From the NCBI RefSeq assembly GCF_014203855.1, contig NZ_JACHJV010000001.1:2914001-2978000 (forward strand): a stretch of DNA of 64,000 bases, read 5' to 3'. This DNA comes from Kitasatospora kifunensis (GTDB taxonomy: Bacteria > Actinomycetota > Actinomycetes > Streptomycetales > Streptomycetaceae). The translations under genes were made by a program, and so were the position numbers. Shown here one piece after another: positions 20,401 to 31,618 of the stretch (position 1 is its first letter; each line of letters opens with the position of its first letter). The notes under the pieces were generated by a model, which searched no databases, had not been told where the DNA came from, and saw nothing but the letters and a program-made list of their open reading frames with translations.

Positions 20401-21618
20401 ATGGCACTGACGGGCACCCCCTTCTTCATCTTGACGATCGTTCTGTTCGTGGGCTCGATCGCGCTGGCGATGGTCCAGTGGCTGACCCGTGGCAACGGCG
20501 CGGGCACCAGCGCGGGCGTCGGCACCCGGGCGGCAGGGCGGCGCAAGCGGTCCGGCGGCGGCGCAGGCCCGGTGCGCACCGTCGGCTTCTTCGCCACCAT
20601 CCTGTTCAGCCAGGCCACAGCCATCGCCCTGGTCTTCGTGATGGTCAACAACGACAACCAGCTCTACGGCACCTGGGGCGACCTGCTGGGGACCTCCAAC
20701 CACGTGCGCTCCGTCCCCGTCCCGCCGAAGGACGACGGTCTGGCCGGGGACAAGGTGGCCGCCGCCGCCTCGCCCGGCGCCTCCGCCCCGGCCAAGGTGC
20801 CGGCGAAGTTCAAGGAGCCGGACTCCGACGCCGTGCCCCGGGACGTCAAGCAGACCGATCTGAACGGCAAGCTCTCCGGCGTCGAGGGCGAGGTGCTGGT
20901 CTGGACCCCGCCGCAGTACGACGACCCCGCCTACAAGGACAAGACCTTCCCGGTGGTCGAGCTGCTGGTCGGCTACCCCGGCAGCTCCAGCGCCTGGTAC
21001 GGCAAGTCCGGCATGGACGTCACCAACCAGCTCGCCCCGCTGATGAAGTCCGGCCAGGTGACGCCGTTCATCCTGGTCTCGCCCCGGTTCAACCTGCTGC
21101 CCAACAACCAGGACAGCGGGTGCGCCGACATCCCCGGCAAGGTCAACGCCGAGACCTGGCTGACCCGCGACGTCCCGCAGATGGTGCTGGACAACTTCCG
21201 GGCCCAGGACACCGCCTCCGGCTGGGCGGTGGCGGGCTACTCGGCCGGCGGGCACTGCGCCACCCGGCTGGTGATCGGCCACCCCGACCGCTACCGCGCC
21301 GCGATCAGCATGTCCGGCTACAACAACCCGCAGAACGAGTCGGATTCGCTGGTCGGCAAGGACCCGCAGCTGAACGTGGCCGACAACCCGCTCAACATGC
21401 TCACCCGCGCCACCACCCCGCCGAACATCGCGCTGTGGCTGAGCGGCGGCCAGGGTCCCGACGGCCTCCCGGACGCGCAGGCGCTGAAGGCGGCCGCCAA
21501 GGCACCGACCACGGCGGTCGTCACGGAGACCACCGGGGGGCACGCGACCAAGGTCTGGGCCCAGCAGGTGGCGCCGGCCTTCAAGTGGCTCTCGGGGATC
21601 ATCCCGGCCCCGAAGTGA
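20401..21618 (+). CDS. Membrane-anchored esterase, antigen 85-like fold
   Basis: A 405-aa protein. Two N-terminal membrane helices (about 8-27 and 60-82) flank a basic loop, followed by an alpha/beta hydrolase domain of the esterase D / antigen 85 type: VVELLVGYPGSSSAWY, the nucleophile elbow AVAGYSAGGHCA (Ser about 281) and ETTGGHATKVW with the likely His. Related streptomycete proteins, from memory, begin M(S/A)LTGTPFF and carry a conserved VMVNNDNQLYG-like motif, so the ATG at 20401 is chosen; an in-frame ATG at 20338 would add 21 residues. Streptomycetes lack mycolic acids, so the substrate is unknown. Confidence 0.8.
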   Translation: MALTGTPFFILTIVLFVGSIALAMVQWLTRGNGAGTSAGVGTRAAGRRKRSGGGAGPVRTVGFFATILFSQATAIALVFVMVNNDNQLYGTWGDLLGTSNHVRSVPVPPKDDGLAGDKVAAAASPGASAPAKVPAKFKEPDSDAVPRDVKQTDLNGKLSGVEGEVLVWTPPQYDDPAYKDKTFPVVELLVGYPGSSSAWYGKSGMDVTNQLAPLMKSGQVTPFILVSPRFNLLPNNQDSGCADIPGKVNAETWLTRDVPQMVLDNFRAQDTASGWAVAGYSAGGHCATRLVIGHPDRYRAAISMSGYNNPQNESDSLVGKDPQLNVADNPLNMLTRATTPPNIALWLSGGQGPDGLPDAQALKAAAKAPTTAVVTETTGGHATKVWAQQVAPAFKWLSGIIPAPK

Positions 21619-21771
21619 GTGGCCTGCGGCACCCCGCCAGATGACCTTCGTCCCTTGCGCCGCCCGGCCCCGTCCACGTGCGAACACCTCGTCCAACTGC
21701 GAAGGTATGGTCGAACCGATGGCCGGGCCCGCAGGGCGCCGCAGGCAGTTCCGAGGGACGGAGAGACTCGC

Positions 21772-23945
21772 GTGGCACGCAGTGTGTACGTGACCGGGAT
21801 CGACCGGGGGGACGGTCGTCAGGCCGTCGAACTCGGGGTCATGGAACTGCTGACCCGCCAGGTGGACCGGGTCGGGGTGTTCCGGCCGCTGGTGCACGCG
21901 CGGGCCACCGGCGAGGCGAGCACCGACCACGTGGTCGAGCTGCTGCGGGCGCGTTACCGGCTGGAGCTGCCGACCACCGAGCTGTACGGGCTGACCTACG
22001 AGGAGGCCGCCGCGCTACAGGCCGGCCAGGGGCAGGACGAGCTGGTCTCCGTCCTGGTCGACAGGTTCCGCGCGCTGGAGCGCCAGTGCCAGGCCGTGCT
22101 GGTGCTCGGCACCGACTTCGCGGACACCAACATCCCCGATGAGCTGGCCTTCAACGCCCGCCTGGCCAACGAGTTCGGCGCCTGGGTGCTGCCCGTGGTC
22201 GGCGGACACGACCAGGACCCGCAGACCGTGATCGCCGAGGTGCGCAACGCCTACCGGGCCTACACCGACCTCGGCTGCTCCACCCTGGCGATGATCGCGA
22301 ACCGGGTGGTGCCCAGTGCCAAGCAGCCGGTGCTGCGCGAGCTGGCCAGCAAGCTGCCGGTGCCGGCCTACGTGATCCCCGAGGAACTGGCGCTGGCCGC
22401 GCCGACGGTGGCCCAGCTGGTCGAGGCGACCGGCGCGGAGGTGCTGCTCGGCGACGCGGCGGGGCTGGCCAGGGACGTGCGCGGGTTCGTCTTCGGCGGT
22501 GCGATGCTGCCCGCCTTCCTGCCCGCGCTGACCGAGGGGGCCCTGGTGGTCACCCCCGGTGACCGGGCCGACCTGCTGATCGGCTCGCTGGCCGCGCACG
22601 CGGCGGGCGCGCCGCCGATCGCCGGGGTGCTGCTGACGCTGGCTCAGCACCCGGGCCCCGACGTGCTGGCGCTGGCCGCCCGACTGGCGCCCGGCACTCC
22701 GGTCGCGGTGGTCCCCGAGGGCAGCTGGCCGACCGCGGCCGCGCTGACCCACGTGGAGGGCCGGCTGACCGCCGGCAGTCCGCGCAAGGCCGAGATCGCG
22801 CTGGGCCTGTTCGAGCTGCACGTGGACACCGTCGAGCTGACCAACCGGATCGAGCTGAGCCGCTCGGACCGGGTGACCCCGATGATGTTCGAACACGCCC
22901 TGCTGGAGCGGGCCCGCAGCACCCGGCGGCACGTCGTGCTGCCGGAGGGCACCGAGGAGCGGGTGCTGCGCGCCGCCGAGATCCTGCTGCGCCGCAACGT
23001 CTGCGACCTGACCCTGCTCGGCGAGGTGGACGCGGTCCGCCGCAAGGCCGCGAGCCTGGGCATCGCGCTGCCGCACGAGGAGAGTGCCGACCGGGCGCAG
23101 GTGCGGATCGTCGACCCGGCCACCAGCCCGCTGCGCCAGCGCTTCGCCGAGCTGTACGCCGAGCTGCGCGCGCGCAAGGGCATGACCGTCGAACTGGCCC
23201 ACGACGTGGTCACCGACGTCAGCTACTTCGGCACCCTGATGGTGCAGGAGGGCATCGCCGACGGCATGGTCTCGGGCGCGGTGCACTCCACCGCCGCGAC
23301 CATCCGGCCGGCCTTCGAGGTGATCAAGACCTCGCCGGGCGCCGCGATCGTCTCCTCGGTCTTCTTCATGTGCCTGGCCGACAAGGTGCTGGTCTACGGC
23401 GACTGCGCGGTCAACCCCGACCCCGACGCCCAGCAGCTGGCCGACATCGCGATCCAGTCCGCCGAGACGGCCGCCCAGTTCGGCGTGGAGCCCCGGGTCG
23501 CGATGCTCTCCTACTCCACCGGCACCTCGGGCTCGGGCGCGGACGTCGACAAGGTCCGCAGGGCCACCGAGCTGGTCCGCACGCTGCGTCCGGAGCTACT
23601 GGTGGAGGGCCCGATCCAGTACGACGCCGCGGTGGACGCGCACGTGGCGGCGACCAAGCTGCCGGGTTCCCCGGTCGCGGGCCGGGCCACCGTGCTGATC
23701 TTCCCGGACCTGAACACCGGCAACAACACCTACAAGGCGGTGCAGCGCTCGGCCGGCGCCGTCGCGGTCGGCCCGGTGCTGCAGGGCCTGCGCAAGCCGG
23801 TCAACGACCTGTCCCGCGGCGCGCTGGTGCAGGACATCGTCAACACGGTGGCCATCACCGCCATCCAGTCCCAGAGCGCCGCGCCCGCCGCGCGCCCCGC
23901 GAAGACCCAGACCGCCGACCAGACCGCTGCCCAGGAGGCGACCGC

Positions 23946-23949
<4 letters not shown>
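21772..23949 (+). CDS. pta: Phosphate acetyltransferase
   Basis: A 725-aa enzyme that interconverts acetyl-CoA and acetyl phosphate. It has the long form: an N-terminal BioD-like domain, a DRTGG-like middle, and the catalytic PTA_PTB domain in the last 330 residues (ADGMVSGAVHSTAATIRPAF, FMCLADKVLVYGDCAVNPDP, SYSTGTSGSG). The N-terminal P-loop that normally reads GxGKS is degenerate here (GIDRGDGRQA), so this domain probably does not bind ATP in the usual way. The GTG at 21772 has GGAGAG 6 bases upstream. It overlaps ackA by ATGA. Confidence 0.95.
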
Positions 23950-25154
<1,205 letters not shown>

Positions 25155-25215
25155 CCGGCTGTTCGGAGGTTCGTCCCCATCCCCGGGAATAACTCGTACG
25201 GATAGGATCATCGAT

Positions 25216-26646
25216 ATGCGCCGAGCGAAAATTGTCTGCACCCTGGGTCCGGCCACGGACTCCTACGAACAGCTGAAGGCCATCGTCGAGGCGGGCATGA
25301 ACGTCGCCCGACTGAACATGAGCCACGGCTCCCACGCGGAGCACGAGGAGCGATACCTCAAGGTCCGCCAGGTCTCCGAGGACACCGGTCGCACCATCGG
25401 TGTCCTGGCCGACCTGCAGGGCCCCAAGATCCGGCTGGCGACCTTCGCCAACGGACCGGTGACCGTTGACAACGGCGACACGTTCACCATCACCACCGAA
25501 GACGTCCCCGGTGACCAGCACATCTGCGGCACCACCTACAAGGGCCTGCCCGGCGACGTGAAGCCGGGCGACCCGATCCTGATCAACGACGGCGTCATCG
25601 CCCTGGAGGTCGTCAGCGTCGACGGCCCGCGGGTGAAGACCGTGGTGGTCGAGGGCGGGGTGCTCTCCAACAACAAGGGCATCAACCTGCCCGGCGCGGC
25701 CGTCAACGTGCCCGCCCTGTCCGAGAAGGACAAGGACGACCTGCGCTTCGCGCTGCGGCTGGGCGTCGACATGGTCGCGCTCTCCTTCGTCCGCAACGCC
25801 GCCGACATCGACGACGTCCACAAGGTGATGGACGAGGTCGGCATCCGGGTCCCGGTGATCGCCAAGATCGAGAAGCCGCAGGCCGTCGAGGCGATGGAGG
25901 AGATCGTCCTCGCCTTCGACGCGATCATGGTGGCCCGTGGCGACCTGGCCGTCGAGTACCCGCTGGAGAAGGTGCCGCTGGTCCAGAAGAAGCTGATCAC
26001 GCTGGCCCGCCGCAACGCCAAGCCGGTCATCGTCGCCACCCAGATGATGGAGTCGATGATCCACGCCTCGCGCCCCACCCGCGCCGAGGTCTCCGACGTC
26101 GCCAACGCGATCCTGGACGGCACGGACGCGGTGATGCTCTCCGCCGAGTCCAGCGTCGGCAAGTTCCCGGTCGAGACGGTCAAGACCATGAGCCGGATCG
26201 CCGAGCAGGCCGAGGAGGAGCTGCTGGCCCAGGGCCTGCAGCCGCTCAACCCGGGCCGCAAGCCCCGCACCCAGGGCGGCTCGGTGGCCCGCGCGGCCTG
26301 CGAGCTGGGCGACTTCCTGAACGCCAAGGCACTGGTGGCCTTCACCAAGTCCGGTGACACCGCCCGCCGCCTGTCCCGCTACCGCTCGCCGATCCCGGTG
26401 ATCGCCTTCACCCCGGACGCCGCCACCCGCAACCAGCTCTCGCTGAGCTGGGGCGTCGAGGCGTACGTGACCGAGCAGGTGGCCACCACCGACGAGATGG
26501 TGCTCCAGGTCGACCGCGAGCTGCTGTCGATGAAGCGGCTGGCCGAGGGCGAGACCGCCATCGTCACGGCCGGCTCGCCCCCCGGCGTGCCGGGCAACAC
26601 CAACATGGTGCAGGTGCACCACCTGGGTTCGCGCAACGCCAAGTGA
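25216..26646 (+). CDS. pyk: Pyruvate kinase
   Basis: A 476-aa glycolytic enzyme making pyruvate and ATP from phosphoenolpyruvate. It starts MRRAKIVCTLGPA and has MNVARLNMSHGSH, VPVIAKIEKPQAVEAM (catalytic Lys), IMVARGDLAVEYPLEKVP and VIVATQMMESM, followed by the C-terminal allosteric domain. AGGA lies 8 bases upstream of the ATG. It follows ackA by 61 bases and ends at a strong terminator. Confidence 0.97.
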   Translation: MRRAKIVCTLGPATDSYEQLKAIVEAGMNVARLNMSHGSHAEHEERYLKVRQVSEDTGRTIGVLADLQGPKIRLATFANGPVTVDNGDTFTITTEDVPGDQHICGTTYKGLPGDVKPGDPILINDGVIALEVVSVDGPRVKTVVVEGGVLSNNKGINLPGAAVNVPALSEKDKDDLRFALRLGVDMVALSFVRNAADIDDVHKVMDEVGIRVPVIAKIEKPQAVEAMEEIVLAFDAIMVARGDLAVEYPLEKVPLVQKKLITLARRNAKPVIVATQMMESMIHASRPTRAEVSDVANAILDGTDAVMLSAESSVGKFPVETVKTMSRIAEQAEEELLAQGLQPLNPGRKPRTQGGSVARAACELGDFLNAKALVAFTKSGDTARRLSRYRSPIPVIAFTPDAATRNQLSLSWGVEAYVTEQVATTDEMVLQVDRELLSMKRLAEGETAIVTAGSPPGVPGNTNMVQVHHLGSRNAK

Positions 26647-26652
26647 GCCTGC

Positions 26653-26706
26653 GGTAGCAGCAGAGCGGGCCCCCTCCGGTTGGAGGGGGCCCGCTCTGCT
26701 GCTACC
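26653..26706. terminator. Strong terminator after pyk
   Basis: A perfect 25-bp stem (26653-26677 with 26682-26706) closed by a GGTT loop. It lies between the convergent pyk and the secreted-protein operon and may end transcription from both sides. There is no T run, as is common in these genomes. Confidence 0.9.
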
Positions 26707-26728
26707 GGGGTGTCAGCGCCCGTACTGG

Positions 26729-28153
26729 TCAGTGCCCGTACTGGTAGGGAGCAGTGTCGTTGTACATGTGCATGCCCGGGATGTGCAGGGTGCCGCCGAA
26801 CTGGCCGGCCTGGATGGCGGTGACCCCGGTCATGGTGATGTCCAGCGGGATCGGGACGGCGCCGATCAGGTCGTAGAGCCAGGTCGGCAGCGTGTCGGGG
26901 GTGAGCGTGATGGTCCCCAGCGGCGGCAGCGGGATGCCGAAGAGCGCGGAGAGCTCACCGCTCAGGCTCTCCACGTACATGGTGACCGGGCCCTCGGTCA
27001 TCGTCGAGGTGCTGCCCGGGGCGCCCTGCACGTGGAAGGTCTCGGCCGGCTTGCCGTCGACGGCGGTGTTCTCGATCGTCGACATGTCGAGATCGCCGAT
27101 GTCCACCGAGCTGACGGTGAACTTGAGCACCCGCTTGGTGGTGGTCGGGGTGTGCACCTCGTAGACGCCGCCGAAGACCGCGCCGTGCAGCGCCAGCTTG
27201 CTGGACTTCAGGGTCCAGTTCTGGTCCGGCACCACCTGGCCGTCCTGGGCGGCAGCGGCCCCCAGCTTGCTGGTGTCCACCGGGCAGAGCGGGCGGGTGT
27301 CGCCGTTGGCCAGGGCGGAGGCGACCGCCGAGGGCGCGGCGCTGCCGGTCGGCGCCGGGGACCCGGTCGGCGAGGCGGTGCCGGTTGGCGAGGCGGTGCC
27401 GGTCGGGGCGGCGGGCGAGGTCGGCGCGGCGGGCGAGGGGCCGGTGGTCGGACCCGAGGCGTCGGCGGACGGCGAGGCGGCGGCGCTCGGGGTCGCACCG
27501 GGGGCGCTGCTCGGGGCGCTGGCGGGCGCACTGCTCGCCCCGGGGGCGGGGGTCGCGGCCGAGGTGCCGGGGGCGCCGCTCGACGCCGCGCTGCCGGGCG
27601 CGGCGGGCGTGCTCGGGGTGACGGGCGCACCGAGCCGGGGGGCGGCGGCGGGCGGCGCCGTGGTCGGCGTGGCGGACGGGGTCGGCGTCGACGTCGACGG
27701 GTGGCTCGGGGTGAAGATGCCGGTGATCCCGTTGACGATGTCGTCGATCAGGTTCCCGCCGCCGTTGCCGTCGTCCGCCTGCACCACCCGGCTGGTGACG
27801 GCGGTGGCCGCCCGCTGCTGGGCCCCCGGCCCCGCGTCGGGCGAGACGAAGGCGGCGCTGACCACCTGGCCGGTGCCGCTCGCCGAGGCCTTGGTGGTGT
27901 CGGGCACCGGGGTGAGCTGACTCTTGGGGACCTGGGTGATGGTGGTGGGAGCGTTCGCGGCGGGCGCGCAGGAGGCGTTGGGCGTGGTCGCCGCCGAGGC
28001 CAGGTCGGGCACCATGCTGCCGCCCATCAGCAGGGCGGTCGGGACGGCGGTGAAGGCCAGCAGCCGGGCCCGCTTGCGCCCGCTCGCGCGGGGCGCGGCG
28101 TGCCGGGGGCCGTCGGTGGAGGGCTGCTGCGCTTGCTCGTCCCGGCCGGTCAC
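26729..28153 (-). CDS. Secreted Ser/Thr/Pro-rich protein
   Basis: A 474-aa exported protein and last gene of a three-gene operon. An N-terminal twin-basic stretch and hydrophobic core ending DLASA resemble a signal peptide (about residues 25-53). A linker of about 130 residues is very rich in Ser, Thr, Pro and Ala and has PTGTAS repeats (about 160-285). The C-terminal about 170 residues form a beta-rich domain (KFTVSSVDIGDLDMSTIEN, TITLTPDTLPTWLYDLIG) similar in type to the neighbouring DUF6230 product. ATGA overlaps the upstream stop. The function is unknown; related genes have been annotated as cholesterol esterase without clear proof. Confidence 0.75.
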   Translation of the reverse strand: MTGRDEQAQQPSTDGPRHAAPRASGRKRARLLAFTAVPTALLMGGSMVPDLASAATTPNASCAPAANAPTTITQVPKSQLTPVPDTTKASASGTGQVVSAAFVSPDAGPGAQQRAATAVTSRVVQADDGNGGGNLIDDIVNGITGIFTPSHPSTSTPTPSATPTTAPPAAAPRLGAPVTPSTPAAPGSAASSGAPGTSAATPAPGASSAPASAPSSAPGATPSAAASPSADASGPTTGPSPAAPTSPAAPTGTASPTGTASPTGSPAPTGSAAPSAVASALANGDTRPLCPVDTSKLGAAAAQDGQVVPDQNWTLKSSKLALHGAVFGGVYEVHTPTTTKRVLKFTVSSVDIGDLDMSTIENTAVDGKPAETFHVQGAPGSTSTMTEGPVTMYVESLSGELSALFGIPLPPLGTITLTPDTLPTWLYDLIGAVPIPLDITMTGVTAIQAGQFGGTLHIPGMHMYNDTAPYQYGH

Positions 28154-28692
28154 TTCGCTTCTCCCGCCTGCTCGGTCGCGCCGGACTGCTCGGGGAGCTG
28201 CACGGTCTGCTCGACGGCGGCGGGCTCCGCGGTGAACTCAGCGGTGGCCTGCTCGGGGACAGCCGCGGCGACGGCGGCCTTCGGCTCCTTGAGCGGTGCC
28301 CAGGCGCAGAGCAGGCCGCCACCGATCAGGCCCAGGATCAGGCCCATCGCGAAGCCGCCGAGGTTGGAGACCGGGATCGAGATCAGTGCCAGGATCGTGA
28401 CCGCGATCCCGCAGAACACTCTGCTGGCCGGCTGGAACCAGGAGGAGACCCCGAGCGCCATCATCAGCAGCCCGATCACCAGTGAGCCGGCACCGCCCGT
28501 GGTGGCCATCGCCATCGTGAGGTCGCCCAACTGCAGGTGGGCGTAGGGGAAGTAGAGGATCGGAAAGCCCGCGAAGGCGGACAGCAGACCGCCCCAGAAC
28601 GGCCGGGTGCGGCGCCAGACGCGGAACCGGAGCCGGAGCCGGGTGAAGAGGCCCGCGCCGTCGGGCCAAGAGGGGGCAGTTGCGCTGGTCAC
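28150..28692 (-). CDS. DUF6114 integral membrane protein
   Basis: A 180-aa membrane protein. After RVWRRTRPFWGGLL, a motif I associate with DUF6114, four hydrophobic helices follow (about residues 30-130). The cytoplasmic tail is Glu/Ala-rich. The GTG at 28692 is preferred because GAGGAG lies 8 bases upstream; a longer in-frame start would run through a Pro/Arg-rich leader. It sits between the DUF6230 gene and the Ser/Thr/Pro-rich gene, a set that recurs in streptomycetes and suggests a shared surface role. Confidence 0.75.
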   Translation of the reverse strand: MTSATAPSWPDGAGLFTRLRLRFRVWRRTRPFWGGLLSAFAGFPILYFPYAHLQLGDLTMAMATTGGAGSLVIGLLMMALGVSSWFQPASRVFCGIAVTILALISIPVSNLGGFAMGLILGLIGGGLLCAWAPLKEPKAAVAAAVPEQATAEFTAEPAAVEQTVQLPEQSGATEQAGEAK

Positions 28693-28855
28693 GATGGAAC
28701 TCCTCGCGAGGTCTGTCCGAGGGGAGAGCGTTTGGTGTACGGCTAGGGGACGGCCCGAAGAGCGCCGTCCCCTAGCCGCCGGGGCCGCTTGGGCGGCCTC
28801 GGTCATCCGTCTCAGGTCGTGGGAACGCCCAACGAGGCGCGCACCGCGGACACCG

Positions 28856-29548
28856 TCAGGAGCTGGCCTTGCAGGTCTGGTCGCCCTGCTCGATGTTGAG
28901 GTTCAGGCCCGGGAGCTTGAAGGTGCCCGCCGAGGTGGCCCAGGCGGTCTGCAGGACGTTGTGCAGCGCGGCGTTGGGAGCGGACTGCGCGAAGCCTGAC
29001 GTACCCGTCGGCAGGCCGTTGCCCCGGGCGTCCTTCCAGCCCTTGGTGGCGCTGCCCTGCAGGGTGGAGGCGTCCTGGCCGATGTTGATGTTTGTGAACG
29101 TCGCGTCGGCGTTGAGCTTGTCCAGGTCGATCAGCAGGTTCGTGGCCTGGACCTGGCCGGAGTCGGTCGACGGGTCAGTCACCGACGGGTCGTCCGACGG
29201 GTTCTGCTCAGCAGCCCCACCGGCGTGCAGCACCAGGGTGTACTTGCCCAGCAGCGGGATGTCCGTGACGACGGACTGGCACAGGTCGTGGATGGTGGCG
29301 TGGTCGAAGGCGGAGACCGCGATCACGTGGGGGCTCTTGTCGGAGCCCACGTCCACGGAGCCGAACTGGGCGAAGTTGGTGCCACGCAGGTGGCTGGTGG
29401 TAACCGTGAACTCCTGGCCCGACACGCTGAACGAGGCCGCCAGCGCGCTCTGCGCGATGCTGACGCCGACCACAGCGGTGGCGGCGATGCTGGGCACCAT
29501 CACCAGGGCGAAGCGCTTCCAGCGGGTCTTGCCGTAAGTCTGGGACAT
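28856..29548 (-). CDS. DUF6230 secreted protein
   Basis: A 230-aa exported protein. A basic start MSQTYGKTRWKRF leads into a hydrophobic signal or anchor (ALVMVPSIAATAVVGVSIAQ, cut near SALA). The mature part has repeats of beta-type segments (FTVTTSHLRGTNFAQFGSVD, TNLLIDLDKLNADATFTNIN) and ends with NIEQGDQTCKA. I match this to DUF6230. The ATG at 29548 has AAGGAGG 6 bases upstream. It heads the operon; a 163-base gap before the DUF6114 gene may allow separate control. Confidence 0.78.
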   Translation of the reverse strand: MSQTYGKTRWKRFALVMVPSIAATAVVGVSIAQSALAASFSVSGQEFTVTTSHLRGTNFAQFGSVDVGSDKSPHVIAVSAFDHATIHDLCQSVVTDIPLLGKYTLVLHAGGAAEQNPSDDPSVTDPSTDSGQVQATNLLIDLDKLNADATFTNINIGQDASTLQGSATKGWKDARGNGLPTGTSGFAQSAPNAALHNVLQTAWATSAGTFKLPGLNLNIEQGDQTCKASS

Positions 29549-30183
29549 GCGTGTCCTCCTTCTCGGACGTACATCTCCGGTCGGGCCCGACACGCTTTGG
29601 GCGGATCCCGTCCTGGGATGGGAGAAGTGCAACGTCCTCGGTAGCCGACAGCGCCGCCGTCGGCCGGAACCGGACGACGGGCGATCACCCCCGAGCGACA
29701 ACCAATCGGCCGCGCGGGGCCGCGCGACCGGATCAAGGACAGGACCCGCGGTGGGACGCGGTACCCCCCTGCCCTCCCAACCGCCGATGGGCGTCGGCGG
29801 TTACCCGGTGGGGATCCCGCACCCCACATGTCCGGCGGACGGCCGGGGGGTGAAGTGAGGGACCAGGCGTGGCCGATCGTGCTGGAATACCGGCCGAAGC
29901 ACAAGGGGTGCATTACTGACGGGTAATCCAATAGCCAAGGCCAACGATCACATCATGGCCATGACATCGACACGCTGTGACGAAATGCGGGCGTCGCATC
30001 GAGGAAACCTGCTGGAAACAGGAGTGAAAGACCCGCGCGCGGTCACCTAGGGTGACCGCGCGCGGGTCTTGTCAAGATTTGATAAACCTCAGGCCGAGTT
30101 GACAGGAATGTCGTCTTATCTCTGACGACACCGCAGGTCATCTACCGTGCCACCAGCCACAGTCGGCGGCCGCCGAGGAAGCG
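29549..30183. other. Intergenic region upstream of the DUF6230 operon
   Basis: About 635 bases with no convincing gene. The part near 29549-29950 must hold the promoter of the DUF6230 gene; 29930-30180 is unusually AT-rich for this chromosome and contains the terminator listed separately. I could not settle on hexamers. Confidence 0.5.
30028..30070 (-). terminator. Terminator downstream of the thioredoxin gene
   Basis: A perfect 20-bp stem (30028-30047 with 30051-30070) with a 3-base loop. It lies 114 bases beyond the stop of the thioredoxin-like gene on the minus strand. Confidence 0.8.
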
Positions 30184-31179
30184 TCAGAAGAGCACCCGGG
30201 CCAGCGCCGAGCGGGCCGCGGTGACCCGCGGATCGTCCGCGCCGATCACCTCGAACAGCTCCAGCAGTCGCACCCGGGCGGCGTCCCGGTCACCGCCCGC
30301 CGTACGACCGACGGTGTCCACCAGGCGCCCGAAGGCGTCCTCGACGTGGCCGCCCACCAGATCCAGGTCCGCCGCGGCCAGCTGGGCCTGGACGTCCTTG
30401 GGGTCGTTCGCGGCGGCGGCGCGCACCGCCTGCGGGTCCATGTCCTGCACCCGGCGCAGCAACTGGGCCTGGGCCAGGCCGAGCTGGGCCTCCAGGTTGC
30501 CCGGCTGGTCGGCCAGCACGTTCTGGTAGGCCTGCACCGCACCGCTCAGGTCGCCGCGGTCCAGCGCCTCGTGCGCGGCGGCCAGCGCCGGGTCCTCGGG
30601 CAGGCCGGGCAACGCGCCGCCCTCGCCGCCGGGCAGCGCGGCCGCACCGCCGACGATGCCGAACTTCTGCTCGGCCACCGCGATCAGCTGGTCGAGCACC
30701 TTGCGGACGTTGGCCTCGTTCTCGGCGCCCTGGAAGAGCGGCACCAGCTGGCCGGCCACCACGGCCATCACGGCCGGGATGCTCTGGATGCCGAACTGCT
30801 GGGCGATCAGCTGGTTCTGGTCGACGTCGATCTTGGCCAGCACGATCCGGCCGGCGTACTCCTCGGCCAGGCGCTCCAGGATCGGGCTCAGCTGCTTGCA
30901 GGGGCCGCACCACTCGGCCCAGAAGTCCACCACCACCGGCACTTCGGTGGAGCGCTGGACGACCTCCTCCTCGAAGGTCTCCTCGCTGACGTCGATGACG
31001 AGCTGGTAGCCGACGCTCGGCGCCGCCACTCCGGCGGCCTCGGCGGCGGCGACCTGCCGGGCGCGTTCGGCGCGGGCCTGCTCGGCCTTCTGCGCGGCCT
31101 CGCCTGCCGCCTTCACCGCGGCGAGGTCGACCGCACCGCGCAGGGCGGAGCTGTTCAGATGCGTGTTCCGTGGCTGCAT
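30184..31179 (-). CDS. Thioredoxin-TPR co-chaperone, CnoX/YbbN type
   Basis: A 331-aa cytoplasmic protein. A charged, Ala-rich N-terminus (1-55) is followed by a thioredoxin domain with the active site WCGPC (Cys 91 and 94) and IPAVMAV with the cis-Pro. The C-terminal half has TPR-like helices (ALDRGDLSGAVQAYQNVLAD). This order matches the E. coli YbbN/CnoX family, which guards proteins against oxidative damage. The ATG at 31179 is chosen because GGGGGAGGA sits 8 bases upstream; the longer ORF is not supported. It is divergent from a TetR gene. Confidence 0.88.
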   Translation of the reverse strand: MQPRNTHLNSSALRGAVDLAAVKAAGEAAQKAEQARAERARQVAAAEAAGVAAPSVGYQLVIDVSEETFEEEVVQRSTEVPVVVDFWAEWCGPCKQLSPILERLAEEYAGRIVLAKIDVDQNQLIAQQFGIQSIPAVMAVVAGQLVPLFQGAENEANVRKVLDQLIAVAEQKFGIVGGAAALPGGEGGALPGLPEDPALAAAHEALDRGDLSGAVQAYQNVLADQPGNLEAQLGLAQAQLLRRVQDMDPQAVRAAAANDPKDVQAQLAAADLDLVGGHVEDAFGRLVDTVGRTAGGDRDAARVRLLELFEVIGADDPRVTAARSALARVLF

Positions 31180-31618
31180 GGCACTATCCTCCCCCGTCCG
31201 CGCGGATGCCGGGCGCCATCCGCCGGGAAATGCCGCGTCGGGCCCTGCGCCTTCGGCCAGGAGGCACCCCCATCCCGGCCCGACTCCGCACCCGTTCGGC
31301 GCGCAGTCGTCCCACCTCGGTAGCCGGTCGGCCGATGGCCGACCGATCAGCGGCGCGGATCCCCACCCGCGCTCCGTGCCCGCCCCTCCCACAGGGCCGG
31401 CACGTGGTTGCCGCTCTATTCGCTACAGGTCGTAGCGTATCTGCCTCGGACCCCCCGCACGCAAGCCCCCCTCGACTGTCAAGCGCGTGATGTGGCCCAC
31501 TATCGAGACCCACTCCCTTCCGGGCAGACCTCGCCGAAGATGCTTTCATCGGCGACGAACTGTCGATACGGTGACATCCCCCACCCAAGCTACTCGCCAG
31601 TACACGCAAGGAGGCCCG
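31180..31618. other. Intergenic region between the thioredoxin and TetR genes
   Basis: About 440 bases between divergent genes. The only structured element I see is the inverted repeat at 31421-31437. No gene is evident. Confidence 0.5.
31421..31437. promoter_or_regulatory. Possible TetR operator
   Basis: Perfect inverted repeat CGCTAC-AGGTC-GTAGCG in the divergent gap, about 180 bases before the TetR start. TetR proteins often bind palindromes of this size near their own gene. Confidence 0.35.

Noticed and set aside
20401..21618. Mycolyltransferase role for the antigen 85-like protein
   Set aside because: The fold and serine elbow fit, but streptomycetes do not make mycolic acids; a general esterase is the safer call.
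27340..27420. CRISPR-like short repeats in the PTGTAS linker
   Set aside because: The repeats are in frame, contiguous and coding; there are no unique spacers.
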